Assembly (NCBI GenBank): GCA_964035545.1
Contig: OZ037772.1
Coordinates: forward strand, 11,473,818-11,537,817
Direction of reading: 5' to 3'
Origin: Bugula neritina
Lineage: Eukaryota > Bryozoa > Gymnolaemata > Cheilostomatida > Bugulidae
DNA length: 64,000 nt
Below, piece by piece: positions 51,356 to 62,560 of the stretch (positions within the stretch are counted from its first letter, which is position 1; each line of letters starts with the position of its first letter). Below the pieces are notes generated by a model that searched no databases, was not told the origin of the DNA, and saw only the letters and a list, made by a program, of their open reading frames with translations. The position numbers and the translations under genes were made by a program.

Positions 51356-54300
51356 TTAAAAAAGCATGTCGCTTGACTCGGTGAATGACCAGGATTTAAC
51401 TTCTTGCTCATTGGCCGGTTTGAAAGTGAGTTCATCAGAAGGAGGCTCTGGGATAAACTCTCCTGGTCTGATAGAAGATGGTTCGGTGGGGGAGATGGGA
51501 CCTTGACCTAGCGTAAAGTTGCCATGATACGATGACGTGTGCGTAGCCAGAGTTCCTAAACAGAGAAAATAACATCAAGTTGGGTCGTCTGATTTACTTG
51601 GATGTGAATAGGTCAATATACTTCAGTATGTCATCTAATAGAGACAGGAAAAGCACAGGGATTCTGGGTAAACAGGAAACAGGTTACAAATAATAAAATA
51701 CCTAAATATGTGGAGAACGTAACTCCAAAGTAGTAGTATGAGACGAATATTCATTACAAATTAATAAAATCTTTCAACACTAATAGGAGTTATTCTCCCT
51801 TTGAACAGATTGCTATACTCAACCACATGCTTTGTACACTAATAGGATAATTCACCAGATGACACACGGACAGACACACAGACAAACAGACAGAGACAGA
51901 CAGACAGACTACCTTTAATAACCGGAGAACCAGACTTGAGGGAAGCTCTGAGAGAGGACTTGGTAGAGGTCAGGTCCGGTTCATCTACAGACCGGTCCGG
52001 GGCGGCCTGCATGTGGTCCGGGTCGTCCCAGTACACGGCCCCGTCCTCCTAGAGACAAGAGAAACTCAGTAACTTGACACTGTAATTTTACACTAACTCT
52101 GTAACTAGACTATGAACTAATAAATAACAACCGTTTACTACTAACTATTGACTATTACATACTAACCATGCAATAACTAATAACTCTCAACTGCCAAAAC
52201 TAACTACTACAATGTTGAGAAAATTTGACTCTGAAAGATAAACATGTTACTCCATACTGCACTAGATAGCCTACATATCCTGCGTGATAAAGTATCCTGT
52301 ACCTTGGGGGTGTCTCGTATCATCACCTTCTCACTGACGTACTCGTGGACCTGCGCTAAGTCAAGGTTGGTGAAGCTGATACTTTTCTTAGTCTACAACA
52401 GCACAGCATACACTAGACTAGCAGAGAGTACTATAAGGAAGTAGAAACAGCTGGCTGATAAGTTACAGAGTAGATCAGTGAATGACTCAAAGTACAGTTT
52501 ATCAATTGTATGGAGAAGATAAGCTCAGCTTGTAACGTATTATATGAGTATGTTATAGAGTCATGGGACACATTAGACAGGAGATATAAGCACTGTGTGT
52601 ACTGCTTTATATTATGTGAATAGACTTTTTATTCCATGTTTGGACACAGTTGCAGTGAATAAAACACAACCATAAGTTCATGCAAACCAGTACATCAAAT
52701 TCATCAGTAGGAGCATCCATTTGCATTGTAATGTGGAGTAATGGAAATGCAGTGAAGATGGGACGTTATTGTTGTAGGATAGCAGGAAGATGCTGTTTGA
52801 TATTGCATCACTTGACCACGTGTAGCAGAGGTGAATGTAGGAAGGGGTTGCTGCTTAGAATAACTGGTACTATTTACATTTAGATAGACACTAAAGTTAC
52901 ATGTTGAGGATATGACATCCACACTGCAGATAGTACTCTGTACCCAGAGCTACCGTGAGACCACACTGAGAGATGTATAAGTATATAACTTAGAGGCTAC
53001 TAAGGAATAGAGACTTACAGATGGGTTCGAGGGCTGCTTGAGACACCCTCTACCAACCACAACTTTGTCATCAGTGAACTGTATTACTGGACCTACATTT
53101 ATCTTCTCATATTCCGGAATCTACAATATACAGAGAGGAAGTGATGTCATAGTGTATACACACAGAGAGGAAGTGATGTCAGCATATATGCAACTGATTC
53201 AGTGAGGTTTAACCTATAACACCCTTCTAGCACTGTTATACAGTAAATATAATAAACTATTTCATGAAAATATTTTGGAGTTGTCTTCTAACTAATATTT
53301 TCTACAATTTCAACCATTTCATACTAAAACAACATTTGGAACAAGAAACTTCATGCACACAGCTGCAGGACTACTCTACCAGACAGACAAACAGACAGTG
53401 TCATGTTAGGTGTCACCTTTCTCTCCTTGCCGAACATAGACCTCCTCGTGTCCAGCACGTTTCCACTTCCTCTACGTGCCGAGGGTTTGAGCATGTCATC
53501 AATATTGGTGACAGGAAGTCCCTCACTGGACGCACTTCTACCTCTTCTCTTACGGAGCACAACCTAGAGAGTAGCAAAGGGAGGGTCATATGGCTAGCAT
53601 CATACGTATTATACTCCCACAACAATATTAGCTGAATTCAAACAGTTCAAAATATATGATACAGAAACGAGATTGTTTAACTAAAAACCATCCAAATGGT
53701 GCCTAAGTTATTCTAAAGTCTAACCGATAACAACAAACACAGCCTGCAAATACTCAGTCCAGCTAACATAAAATTAAACAAGAATATTAGAAATGCAATG
53801 AGAGAAGATGAAGAGAGAATTGTGTACCTGCAGATCGGTTTCTGTCTGTTCGGAGACTGGAGAGGACTTGGAGTCTGGAATGTCTTTCACCGACTTCTTC
53901 TTAGTCTGAGTTTGTGAATCTGTAGATTTGGAGTCGGGTTTCCCTGGCCCAGCTGTCTCCGGCTTTGCTGCTGATTTCTTACTGGGAATGTCTGATAGAG
54001 AAATTGCACTTTTCTGATTGGACGGAGGAGTAGCAGACGTTGCTATGGCGTCTGCTGATTGGCCAACCTTCTTCCTACGTTCACTCACCAAGACATCTGG
54101 TCCACTCCGTGAAGTCGATGGCGTCACAGAACTAGACTCGCTGATAGTGACACTTGAGAGAGAGGTGGTGCGGGGTGACATGTCGGCTTTTTTATTTTCT
54201 TCGACAGGTGATGTGACAGTTTTAGACACATGTGCTAGCCTGTCAGCTGGTGGTGTCACTGGAGCAGTGACACTTTTAGACACATGTGCTAGCTTGCCAG

Positions 54301-56608
54301 CTGCTGGTGTCACTGGAGCAGTGACACTTTTAGACACATGTGCTAGCTTGCCAGCTGGTGGTGTCACTGGAGGAGTGACACTTTTAGACACATGTGGTAG
54401 CTTGTCAACAGGTGGTGTCACTGGAGCAGTGACACTTTTAGACACATGTGCTAGCTTGCCAGCTGGTGGTGTCACTGGAGCAGTGACACTTTTAGACACA
54501 TGTGGTAGCTTGTCAACAGGTGGTGTCACAGGAGGAGTGACACTTGCAGGCACATGTGCTAGCCTGTCAGCTGGTGATGTCAAAGGAGGAGTGACACTAT
54601 TAGACACATGTGCTAGCTTGCCAGCTGGTGGTGTCACTGGAGGAGTGACACTTTTAGATACATGCACTAGCCTGTCAGCTGGTGGTGACACAGGAGGAGT
54701 GACACTTGCAGGCACATGTGCTAGCCTGTCAGCTGGTGATGTGACACCTTTAGAAAATAGAGTTTGTGAAGGACTGTCGCCATTCTCTTCTGTTTTGTAC
54801 CAGTCGTGTTTAGTTTGTTTCAGTTTGATGGAGGCAAAGAGAGGCTGTGCAGGCTGATCATCATTGTGGTGGGTGAACTTGTTGGCTTTCTTTGTACGGA
54901 GTTTCTGGAAGATTGAAACGTGGAGTACAGATCACGGGTTCTATTTAGTGACCATCTCAACTACCAGCACTTATTTAGAGAATGCAAGTTTACTAAAACA
55001 TGACCCGCTTAGAGTCCTTGTTAGATAACCTGAGAAATGTAATCAAAAACTCTTAAAAACAGGGGGAGGAGGAGGTAAAGGGAAAGCTAAGTGAGTAGAA
55101 ATCATAGCTAGCAAAAAGATCTACTGACATAAAATTTTGAAATCCAACTTGATTAGAATAGTTTTAAAATGATTTGAAAAGTTCATGAAAGGATTTGACA
55201 ATTCCAGATTTTGCAGATATGCTCATGATTCTCCAACATACATCACTCCCTACCTACAGGTGTGTGCAGGGAAACGTATATTGGATAATAGAGTGGAAGT
55301 AAACCAGCAGAATTTGCTTACCTTTGCTGTAGATTCTTCAGTGGGTGGAGGAGAAACACTGCTCTCTGATTTTACCACAGCTTTAGACTGAGCATCTGTC
55401 GATTTAATGTCACCCTGACTCGAATTCTAAAAGATATACAGGCTAAAGTTAGGGGTGTGAAATTAAAAGAGCTAAGACTACTGACAGATGAGTAGCGAAT
55501 CTTCCTACAATAGTATCATAACCATATACTTTTCCTTCTTATAGATAATGCAATAAGAAATCTAAGGCTAACCATTTATTCAGCTTCTGGAGCTGCAAAT
55601 ATGTAAATAATTAAGAAATATGCAAGATTAGAGCTATAAAGACATAGAACAATAGGTGGGGAAGGGATATTGCCCTATGCAGGTGGGACATTGCCCCTAT
55701 AAAAGGATAATATTAACTACAGTGGGGCACTTTGTCCAGTAGGTCATCACCAGATGATTAGCATGTCATATTCTCTCTGGACTGATAAATAATTTAATAT
55801 AGAGAGTGTTAATGGAGATTTCATCAAATGTCTTTCCATAATCCAACACCACAGCACCAACCAATGACCTGTGTGTAGCTGGCTGTGTGAGAGAGTGACA
55901 ACATGGAGGAACTCTTACATCAAATAAAGCTGTCAAATCCTGCAGGGAATGCCTAGTGAACTCTTTTTCACAGCTGGCACATGAGATGAGAGGACAACCC
56001 CAAACTCAACATTGAAAAGCTGAACACAGAAAAAACATGTTGAAAGTGTGAGATACGAGAAGAGACTGTCGTGTGTACACAGGAAGTGATGTCAGCAGGA
56101 CAGAAGCATGCAGAGTTGCAGGAGAGAGGCAGTGAGGTTGCATGCAGAGTAGAGACTACCTACTAGCTATGTGTAGTGGTATTGGCTGTAGCAGCCAGCT
56201 GTATTGTTTATCACACTGAGTGCCAATTACACAGGTAGAGACGAGGTAATAGCAGTTTACAGATCAGTAAATCAACATGCATATCTGTGAGTGGCTAGAT
56301 ACCATTGTTAGATTGCTAAGTGATAATGTTGTACAATAACTACAGCTGTGATATCTTATCATACACTCAGGGTGAGATCGCAGCGGTTGGGGGCGTCACA
56401 GAGCACACCCGTCACCGACACATTTACAATCCATTTACCATGAGCTATTTTACAAGCGAATTTTACCTTCATTATCACTGCCAACTACTAATACTAATAC
56501 TACTACCATCACCACTATTGCCATATTACCAATACATCTGCTACTACTACTAATACTATATCACTACTACTATCACTACTACTATCACTACTACTACTGC
56601 TACTACTG

Positions 56609-56687
<79 letters not shown>

Positions 56688-58486
56688 CACTACTGATGCT
56701 GCTACTACTACACCTAGCACAACTACTATTACTACTACTACTATTACCACTACTACTGCTACTACTACACTTAATACTACCACTATTACTATGACTATCG
56801 CCACTACTCACATTGCTGCTAACTGAAGGCAGTGGCGAGACAACTTGTACCGGTTTCTTTCTCCGTGGAGGGGCTACAGGAGCAGGGTGGGTTTCAAACA
56901 TAGCCTTAGCCATCAGCACTTTCTCGTGAACTGGCAGATCAACTGACCAATCAGGAAGCTCCTGAGATAAGTGTGTGTTGTCTATAACTTTGTTCTTCCT
57001 AGAAACACATTTATATGTTTAGGTAAATATTTCTACACTTTAGTGAAATTAGGCATGCATTATGAACTCAAATAGAAGATTCAAGTTACTCAGTTGACAA
57101 AGACCAATAAATTTCACAACAACTTCTAAATACTTACAGTTTGGCAGTGTGAGCAGATTGCACAAGGATCACGGGTTTATCAAGAGTTGAAGCAGACGTC
57201 GCGTTCACCGGGGAAGTTGATGCAGAAGAGTCAAGTGACTCAGATTTACTCTGCGGGACAACTTCCTTGGAAGACTTGCTTTCGATGAGGACAATGTCAT
57301 TCACATTTCTATGAAATGATGATGTCTTGCTAGGCTCTATAGCTTGTGTAGGAGGCGTGAAGGAATTAGACTTGACTACAGTTTGAGATTTAAAACTAGC
57401 AGAAGTTGTTGACGGAAGGGTCATAGTTGAGGGTCTCTGTAAGGCCGACATGCTGTCAGCGGACGTTGAGCGGGTAACTCGTAGTTGAGCAACTTTAGTG
57501 GGTTTAGTAGTTTGGTGAACACTGTTCGGCCTGGAGCTTAGAGAAGAAGAACGCGAATATGCGGTGTCGGTGTTGACTGTTGGGTAGGAGATGGTCGACC
57601 ATTTGCTGAGCATTTTAGACACAAATCCAGGTTGGTATTTGAAATCCGCAGAACCTTCTGTATCAGATTCTTCGGTTTCCGGTGAATTCAGTCCCTCACT
57701 ACTTTCAGAACTGACTTTTGCATGTGTTAGTCGTCTGCCAGCCAGCACAGAGTAACCACCTTGCTTACCTGTCTCATCATCACTGTCACTATCAGTGCTA
57801 GCAACACCATCACTAATCAACCTATCAGTGTTGTCATTCTGAACAATAGAGTGCCTAAGATTATTGTCAGCCTCATAATTGCCTTTATCATTATGAACAA
57901 TTTGTTCGATGCTGGAAAAGTTGTCTGGTTTGTAAAATGTGTTGGCTCCATTTAAGGAATGACCATTTTCTACATTATCACATTTGCTTTCATTTTTAAT
58001 TGAACTAGTTGAAGAATGAATAGTTGAGTTAGTAATAAAATTAGAATTAGGAGGGTGAGGGTAAACGTGATGATCACGATGATGTGAACTTTTTTCATCA
58101 GTTTTACTTTCTTGAATGTGGTTGTTGTTGAGACTCACCGTGCTAAGTCTAGGATCACTATTGACATTGGAATGATTATGATCCTGACTACTAGTACTAT
58201 TTTGATTTACTTTTAACATTTCAACTTCATGTCCAAACCGCTTGCGTTTTTGCTCCTGTTGATGCAATAACAATTCTTTTTTCTTTTCTAGAAACTCACG
58301 TTTCCACTGTGGAATGCTCAAGTCATCTTCTTGTTCACCAGAATTTAGTTTTCCCCTTTGAAAGTTTTTACTAGTATTACTATTAGCAACAGCTTCCTCA
58401 TCCCGGTCGTTATTTTTAGAAAGCATAAGTACCTGCGAGTGTGAGTTACCAGTCAGTATCAATGGTGCATCAACTTGTGAACTCAT
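51356..58486 (-). CDS. TPRN: Taperin-like (TPRN/phostensin family) PP1- and actin-associated protein, 9 exons
   Basis: Exons (minus): 58486-57138, 56998-56812, 55426-55322, 54904-53828, 53563-53417, 53120-53019, 52392-52303, 52048-51913, 51555-51356. Phases agree: 3393 nt, 1130 residues. N-terminal SIPQWKREFLEKKKELL (W61) matches the taperin/phostensin 'LPxWKRxxLEKKR' element. Exon 5 has EGLPVTNIDDMLKPSARRGS, close to the taperin 'GLPVTxID' segment. Exons 6-7 have KVVVGRGCLKQPSN followed by KKSISFTNLDLAQVHEY, equivalent to the taperin/phostensin core, where K-x-I-S-F is the PP1-docking RVxF-type motif (about residues 992-996). The C terminus ends FTESSDMLF. The rest is low complexity, with an 18-residue repeat in exon 4. 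Taperin localises to the base of stereocilia, and phostensin targets PP1 to actin. Homology rests on short motifs in a disordered protein, so orthology with TPRN versus PPP1R18 is not settled. Confidence 0.75.
54195..54745 (-). repeat. 54-bp coding minisatellite: 10 copies of an 18-residue repeat
   Basis: Inside exon 4 of the taperin-like gene. Consensus on the minus strand is VTPPAGKLAHVSKSVTAP; about ten copies, with two alternating variants (AGKLAHV and VDKLPHV). The opposite strand is also open (TLLDTCASLPAGGVTGAV) because the 54-bp unit is a multiple of three without stops; that frame is not considered coding. Confidence 0.95.
56530..56800. repeat. (CTA)n/(TAG)n trinucleotide repeat
   Basis: Long ACTACTACT tract (pure for about 90 bp near 56595-56675) in the intron directly after the GTGAGT donor of exon 2 of the taperin-like gene. 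Poly-Ser and poly-Val reading frames across it are compositional. Confidence 0.95.
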
Positions 58487-59024
58487 CGTGACACCAAATT
58501 CGTTTTAAAATAAGTCCAGTACTAGTAGCTACCCGAATACAACAAGTACAACCATGTTGAAATTATATTCTCAATCTTAATACAATTCACGCCGAACAGA
58601 CAAACTTGGACTACGCCTAAATTTGCCAGCCCACGATTAGTCACATATCATATATAATAAAAAGAAACGACAAATGAAAAGCAAGCTAATGTGAGCATCA
58701 AAGTGACGTAAGGTTGGTAACGATAGCTTCCGCTACTAATTTATTTAACATTCGAAATAATATAATCAGCATTAACGCATATAAAAAACACAAATTTAAA
58801 TTTAAATTCCAAAATTTAAAAACAAACAATGTTTTAACAAACAAAAATTAAAAAAAAACTTTTTTATGTGAACAAATTAGGAACTGATTTTAGACTTCCT
58901 AGTAACCAATGGCGACCACATGGAACTATAATATTCACTTTGTACATAACAATACCACATCAACCAAATAAAACTAAGCTGAGTGCACCAACGTAGTTAG
59001 TAGATTCGTTGAAGTAATTTCTGC
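58487..59024. promoter_or_regulatory. Divergent promoter between taperin-like and tektin-like genes
   Basis: 538 bp separate two oppositely directed ATG codons (58486 minus, 59025 plus), so the transcripts start head to head. It contains CCAAT (58906-58910), an X-box-like site (58902-58916), GGTAAC at about 58716 (an X-box half-site) and long A/T tracts (58780-58870). No TATA box is convincing for either direction. Confidence 0.65.
58902..58916 (+). promoter_or_regulatory. Candidate RFX X-box
   Basis: GTAACC-AAT-GGCGAC matches GTNRCC-N(0-3)-RGYAAC at 11 of 12 specified positions, with a 3-base spacer. It overlaps a CCAAT box and lies 109 bp upstream of the tektin-like ATG, the usual distance for ciliary X-boxes. 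Function is inferred. Confidence 0.55.
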
Positions 59025-62000
59025 ATGATGGCAGTAGCCATGGAGCCTTTAACAATGTCTCTAGAAGGTATGGGGTTATCAGGAGGCAGTAGCATGGCAC
59101 CACAACCAATGAATTCCTCGTCCATCGGGCCACAGAAATGGAGCAACAGCACTGTTAAAACTGTGAAACTAAGTCAGAGCATAGTAGATCGAGCGGATAG
59201 AGCAATAGAAATTGGAAAAGCAACAGATCCTCTTCCTACTATCAGAGAAGTAGTTGCTGAACTCAGTAACAATGAGATCAAGAGATATACACGAGAGGTA
59301 CGTTTTAGTAAGAAATCACAATTTTTTAAAAAATTTATATACATGTATAAATAGGCAGTACTATTTTGTGGTTTACTATGTATTTAAGTATAATGGTTTT
59401 AGTTTTTTGTGTGGATTGTGTATATTTGCTATTTCATTTGATTATGTTGCTGAGGTTCAAACTTTGCGTTTCAACTATTTATATTCATTTTGATTTTTTT
59501 ACATCTTGCCCAACTTTTGTTTATATGTATCTACGTATATTAATGTGATTAAATGTTCAATTGCTGTTTATAAGCTTAATTATTGAAAGATGCATATCTG
59601 AAAATATGTTGCTGCCAATTTATCTTCAGTGTGTGTTTCTCTAGTCCTTACAAAGTTTGATTTCATCAGTCACTAAAAGAATATATATTTAACTTTATAT
59701 CATTAGTATATAGGCACTATGCTGATAGATTCCGGCCACAATGAACAGCTAACTACTATGCTGCTAGGTGCAGATTTTCATTTTCCTTTGGTGTATAAAT
59801 TGTGGTTTGATTGTTATAAGTGTAATTAATATGTTTCATAGACATACCACTACATATATCTGTGAAACTATGGCTATTAAAACGACTGTAATGTTACAAA
59901 TGACAGTATTTTTATTATTTGACAGTTTATTAAACAATTTTATGTAAAATATTTCTAACTGCTGTTTAGGTTAGAGTTGTGGTTGCCAGACTTAGACAGA
60001 GTTTCCTAGAAACTAATGAAGAGATAAGAAGTTTACTGAGAGCCAAGGCTATGATAGAGAAAGCTCATGAGCACACTAGGAAAGACATTCAACTCAACAG
60101 AGACAGCATCAAGGGGAGAGAAGTTCGGCCTCAGAGGGAGAAAGTAAGGTTTAATTTTGACATGCCAGGTGCAGAAAATATTAAAAATAATTTTTTGGCC
60201 ATAGTGATGGGGAAATTTTTAAAACCGTGGTATGGAAATTTGCTACTAAACATATTTGAAGATGTTATTGGTTTGCAGCTGTTTTGCCCAGTTGCTTTGT
60301 CTTTTATGACGGGACCTAGAGCAAGTCTTTATATTCAGTCTTCTTTCTAAATTGAAATAGAAATTGCTTATAGGTATTGCAGTTTTACTGGCTAATTAAA
60401 TTCAAAAGCTTATGTATATTTATTGCTTCATCAGAAAAATAAAATTATATAACAAATGCTGATAATTCAGATCATACAAATACTGTCCATGCCCAATATT
60501 AACATTTTCTCACCATCACCATACTTGTCCATTGTTTATTGATGAGCATTCAATGGTTGCCATGACGGCAGCAGATGAAGCAGCAGTTAATATTGATGTA
60601 GGATCTATTGTGTTACTCTTCTATTGTTTGCTGTGTGAATGTTAACACTTACAAATATATTCATAGTCTATTAACGGATAAATAATCAATACAATAAATA
60701 GTGTGTCATGGTGACTTGGCTGTGTAAAACTGTTTTGGAGAAATGGCTATATAAGTCATCTTTGTGTAGGCAGTTCTGTTAACTGTATTGCTAGTCTTCT
60801 TTGCAGGGGAGGGGAGGGTTGATGGGCACCCATGGAGAATCATCAAATAGTTCTGCTTGCTATACATGTAGAATTCGTAAAAGTTCAACTTTCATATCTT
60901 GCAAATTAAATATATTCATGTCAACTGCTATCTATTTAATTGCCATTTAAGAATCGTTAATAGTTTAATACTAAAACTATTGAAATACCAAATGTGCTAA
61001 TTATTTTCTGATAAGACTTATATATATATAAAGAAAAGAAATTTATCTATTCAAGTCAAAACAGAATATAATATATATATGCTCCCCACACACTAAGGCA
61101 AATGTCTTTATAATTTGGTTAGCAGACTAAATCTTAAATATCAGTAGATAAATATTTGATTAAAACGTTTACCTTGTAGAACTTTATTTGTGTTTCTAGG
61201 AAATGGTATGTTTGCTAATGTCATTTAATATACTCGAGAGCAAAGTGTAATTTTAATATTGGCTATAAGTTTCAACTTACGTAAAGTAAATCTGTAATCA
61301 TGAAGATAAGTTACAATAGGTATATGATCATTGATATTGACATCACTTCCAATAGAATCCTGCCCGCCATAGTGTAAAGACATACTGTAAGAGCCAAGTG
61401 GTTTAACCTTTTAAATAGCATCTGTGTATAATAATGTTGGCAGTTTTTAAATCACCAAGCACTTACTACTGATGTTTATAGTTACTTTTGAATTATTTGA
61501 TCAAAATTTTGAATACTATTTATTTATTTATTTATACTAAATTTATAAAATAACTCTTTATGTTTTAAAGTTTGAAGTTTCTTGCAGTCTGATTAAATGA
61601 GCTAGCAGCTCGTGGAGTTATCCTACCAATTCATGGAATACTATTGTGTGTTTCAGCCTCGAGATGGCGCAGACGACTTGCTGAATGCTGAGAGAATGCA
61701 CCTGTTGAACATGAAGAAGATGTATGAAGCTCAGCTGAAGTTGATTAAACAGCAGCTTCATGTGAGTGTCTGCTGTAAATATCTTATATCATATCGTATT
61801 GTATCGTATTGTATATCGTATCATATGCCATATATATTGTATTGTATATATCCTATTGTATATATCGTATTGTATATGCACATTCTAAATACATCATATA
61901 CCTATTCACATTCTAAATAGATCGTATTGTATCATATATATATTCTAAGTATATCATATATACACATTCTAAATATATCGTATCATATACATAGTTTCGT

Positions 62001-62556
62001 ATATATCGTATATACACATCTAAATACATCACATCGTATCACATATATGTTCTAAATATATATATATATGATAGCGTATATACATAATTTTAATATCATA
62101 TAATATGCTTTCTAATTATATCACATCATAATATATATACATATTATAATTATATCATAACATATACAATATATACATTATAACTAATTTGTATTGTTAT
62201 ATATGCCTTCTAATTTTATCAGATTATACGTTATAATTATAATTTATATTGTATCTTAATATATGCGTTATAAATACATTTTGTCATATCATTTATAAAT
62301 TATAATTCTTACAAATCATTTCATACACATTCCAGTGTTGAAAACTGTGCTTCCCATTCCTTCTAGAATGTTCCCATCTGTATTTATACTCATATATGTG
62401 TGTACAGATACTGGATGTGGCCAGAAAGAGGCTGGGAGCCGTGACCCAGGAGAGAACTCGAGTCATGGATCTGATATGCAATTCGCTGACCCCTATGTCA
62501 GCACAAGAGCAGCGGAGAAGCAGCAAGGAGTTTACTAGATCTTATACTGACACTAA
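59025..62556 (+). CDS. Tektin-like coiled-coil protein, 5' part (3' end beyond or unresolved)
   Basis: Exons 59025-59297, 59970-60143, 61657-61761, 62408-62556 (phases 0,0,0,2); 233 codons so far. After a Met/Ser-rich start (MMAVAMEPLTMSLEGMGLSG) comes a continuous helix: SQSIVDRADRAIEIGK, RLRQSFLETNEEIRSLLRAK, HTRKDIQLNRDSIKGREVRP, LNAERMHLLNMKKMYEAQLK, LDVARKRLGAVTQERTRVMD. The spacing of 'ETNEEIRSLLxAKxxIEKA' and 'RPxREK' resembles tektins and tektin-like proteins (TEKTL1/CCDC105 type). Such proteins lie in the lumen of ciliary doublet microtubules. Full tektins are about 400-500 residues, so more exons are expected past 64000. The last donor GTAAGT overlaps an in-frame TAA, so a 235-residue form would result if the exon were terminal. 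No plausible next exon was found up to 64000. Confidence 0.65.
61780..62290 (+). repeat. AT-rich tandem repeat ('tatcgtattgtatatatc', 'acattctaaatatatc')
   Basis: Degenerate units of about 12-40 bp in the intron between exons 3 and 4 of the tektin-like gene. Confidence 0.8.
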
Positions 62557-62560
62557 GTAA

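Noticed and set aside
54018-54857. 279-codon plus-strand frame (TLLDTCASLPAGG repeats)
   Set aside because: Antisense shadow of the coding 54-bp repeat in exon 4 of the taperin-like gene.
56515-56804. Poly-Ser and poly-Val frames on the minus strand
   Set aside because: They arise from the (CTA)n repeat, and a strong GTGAGT donor precedes it; treated as intron.
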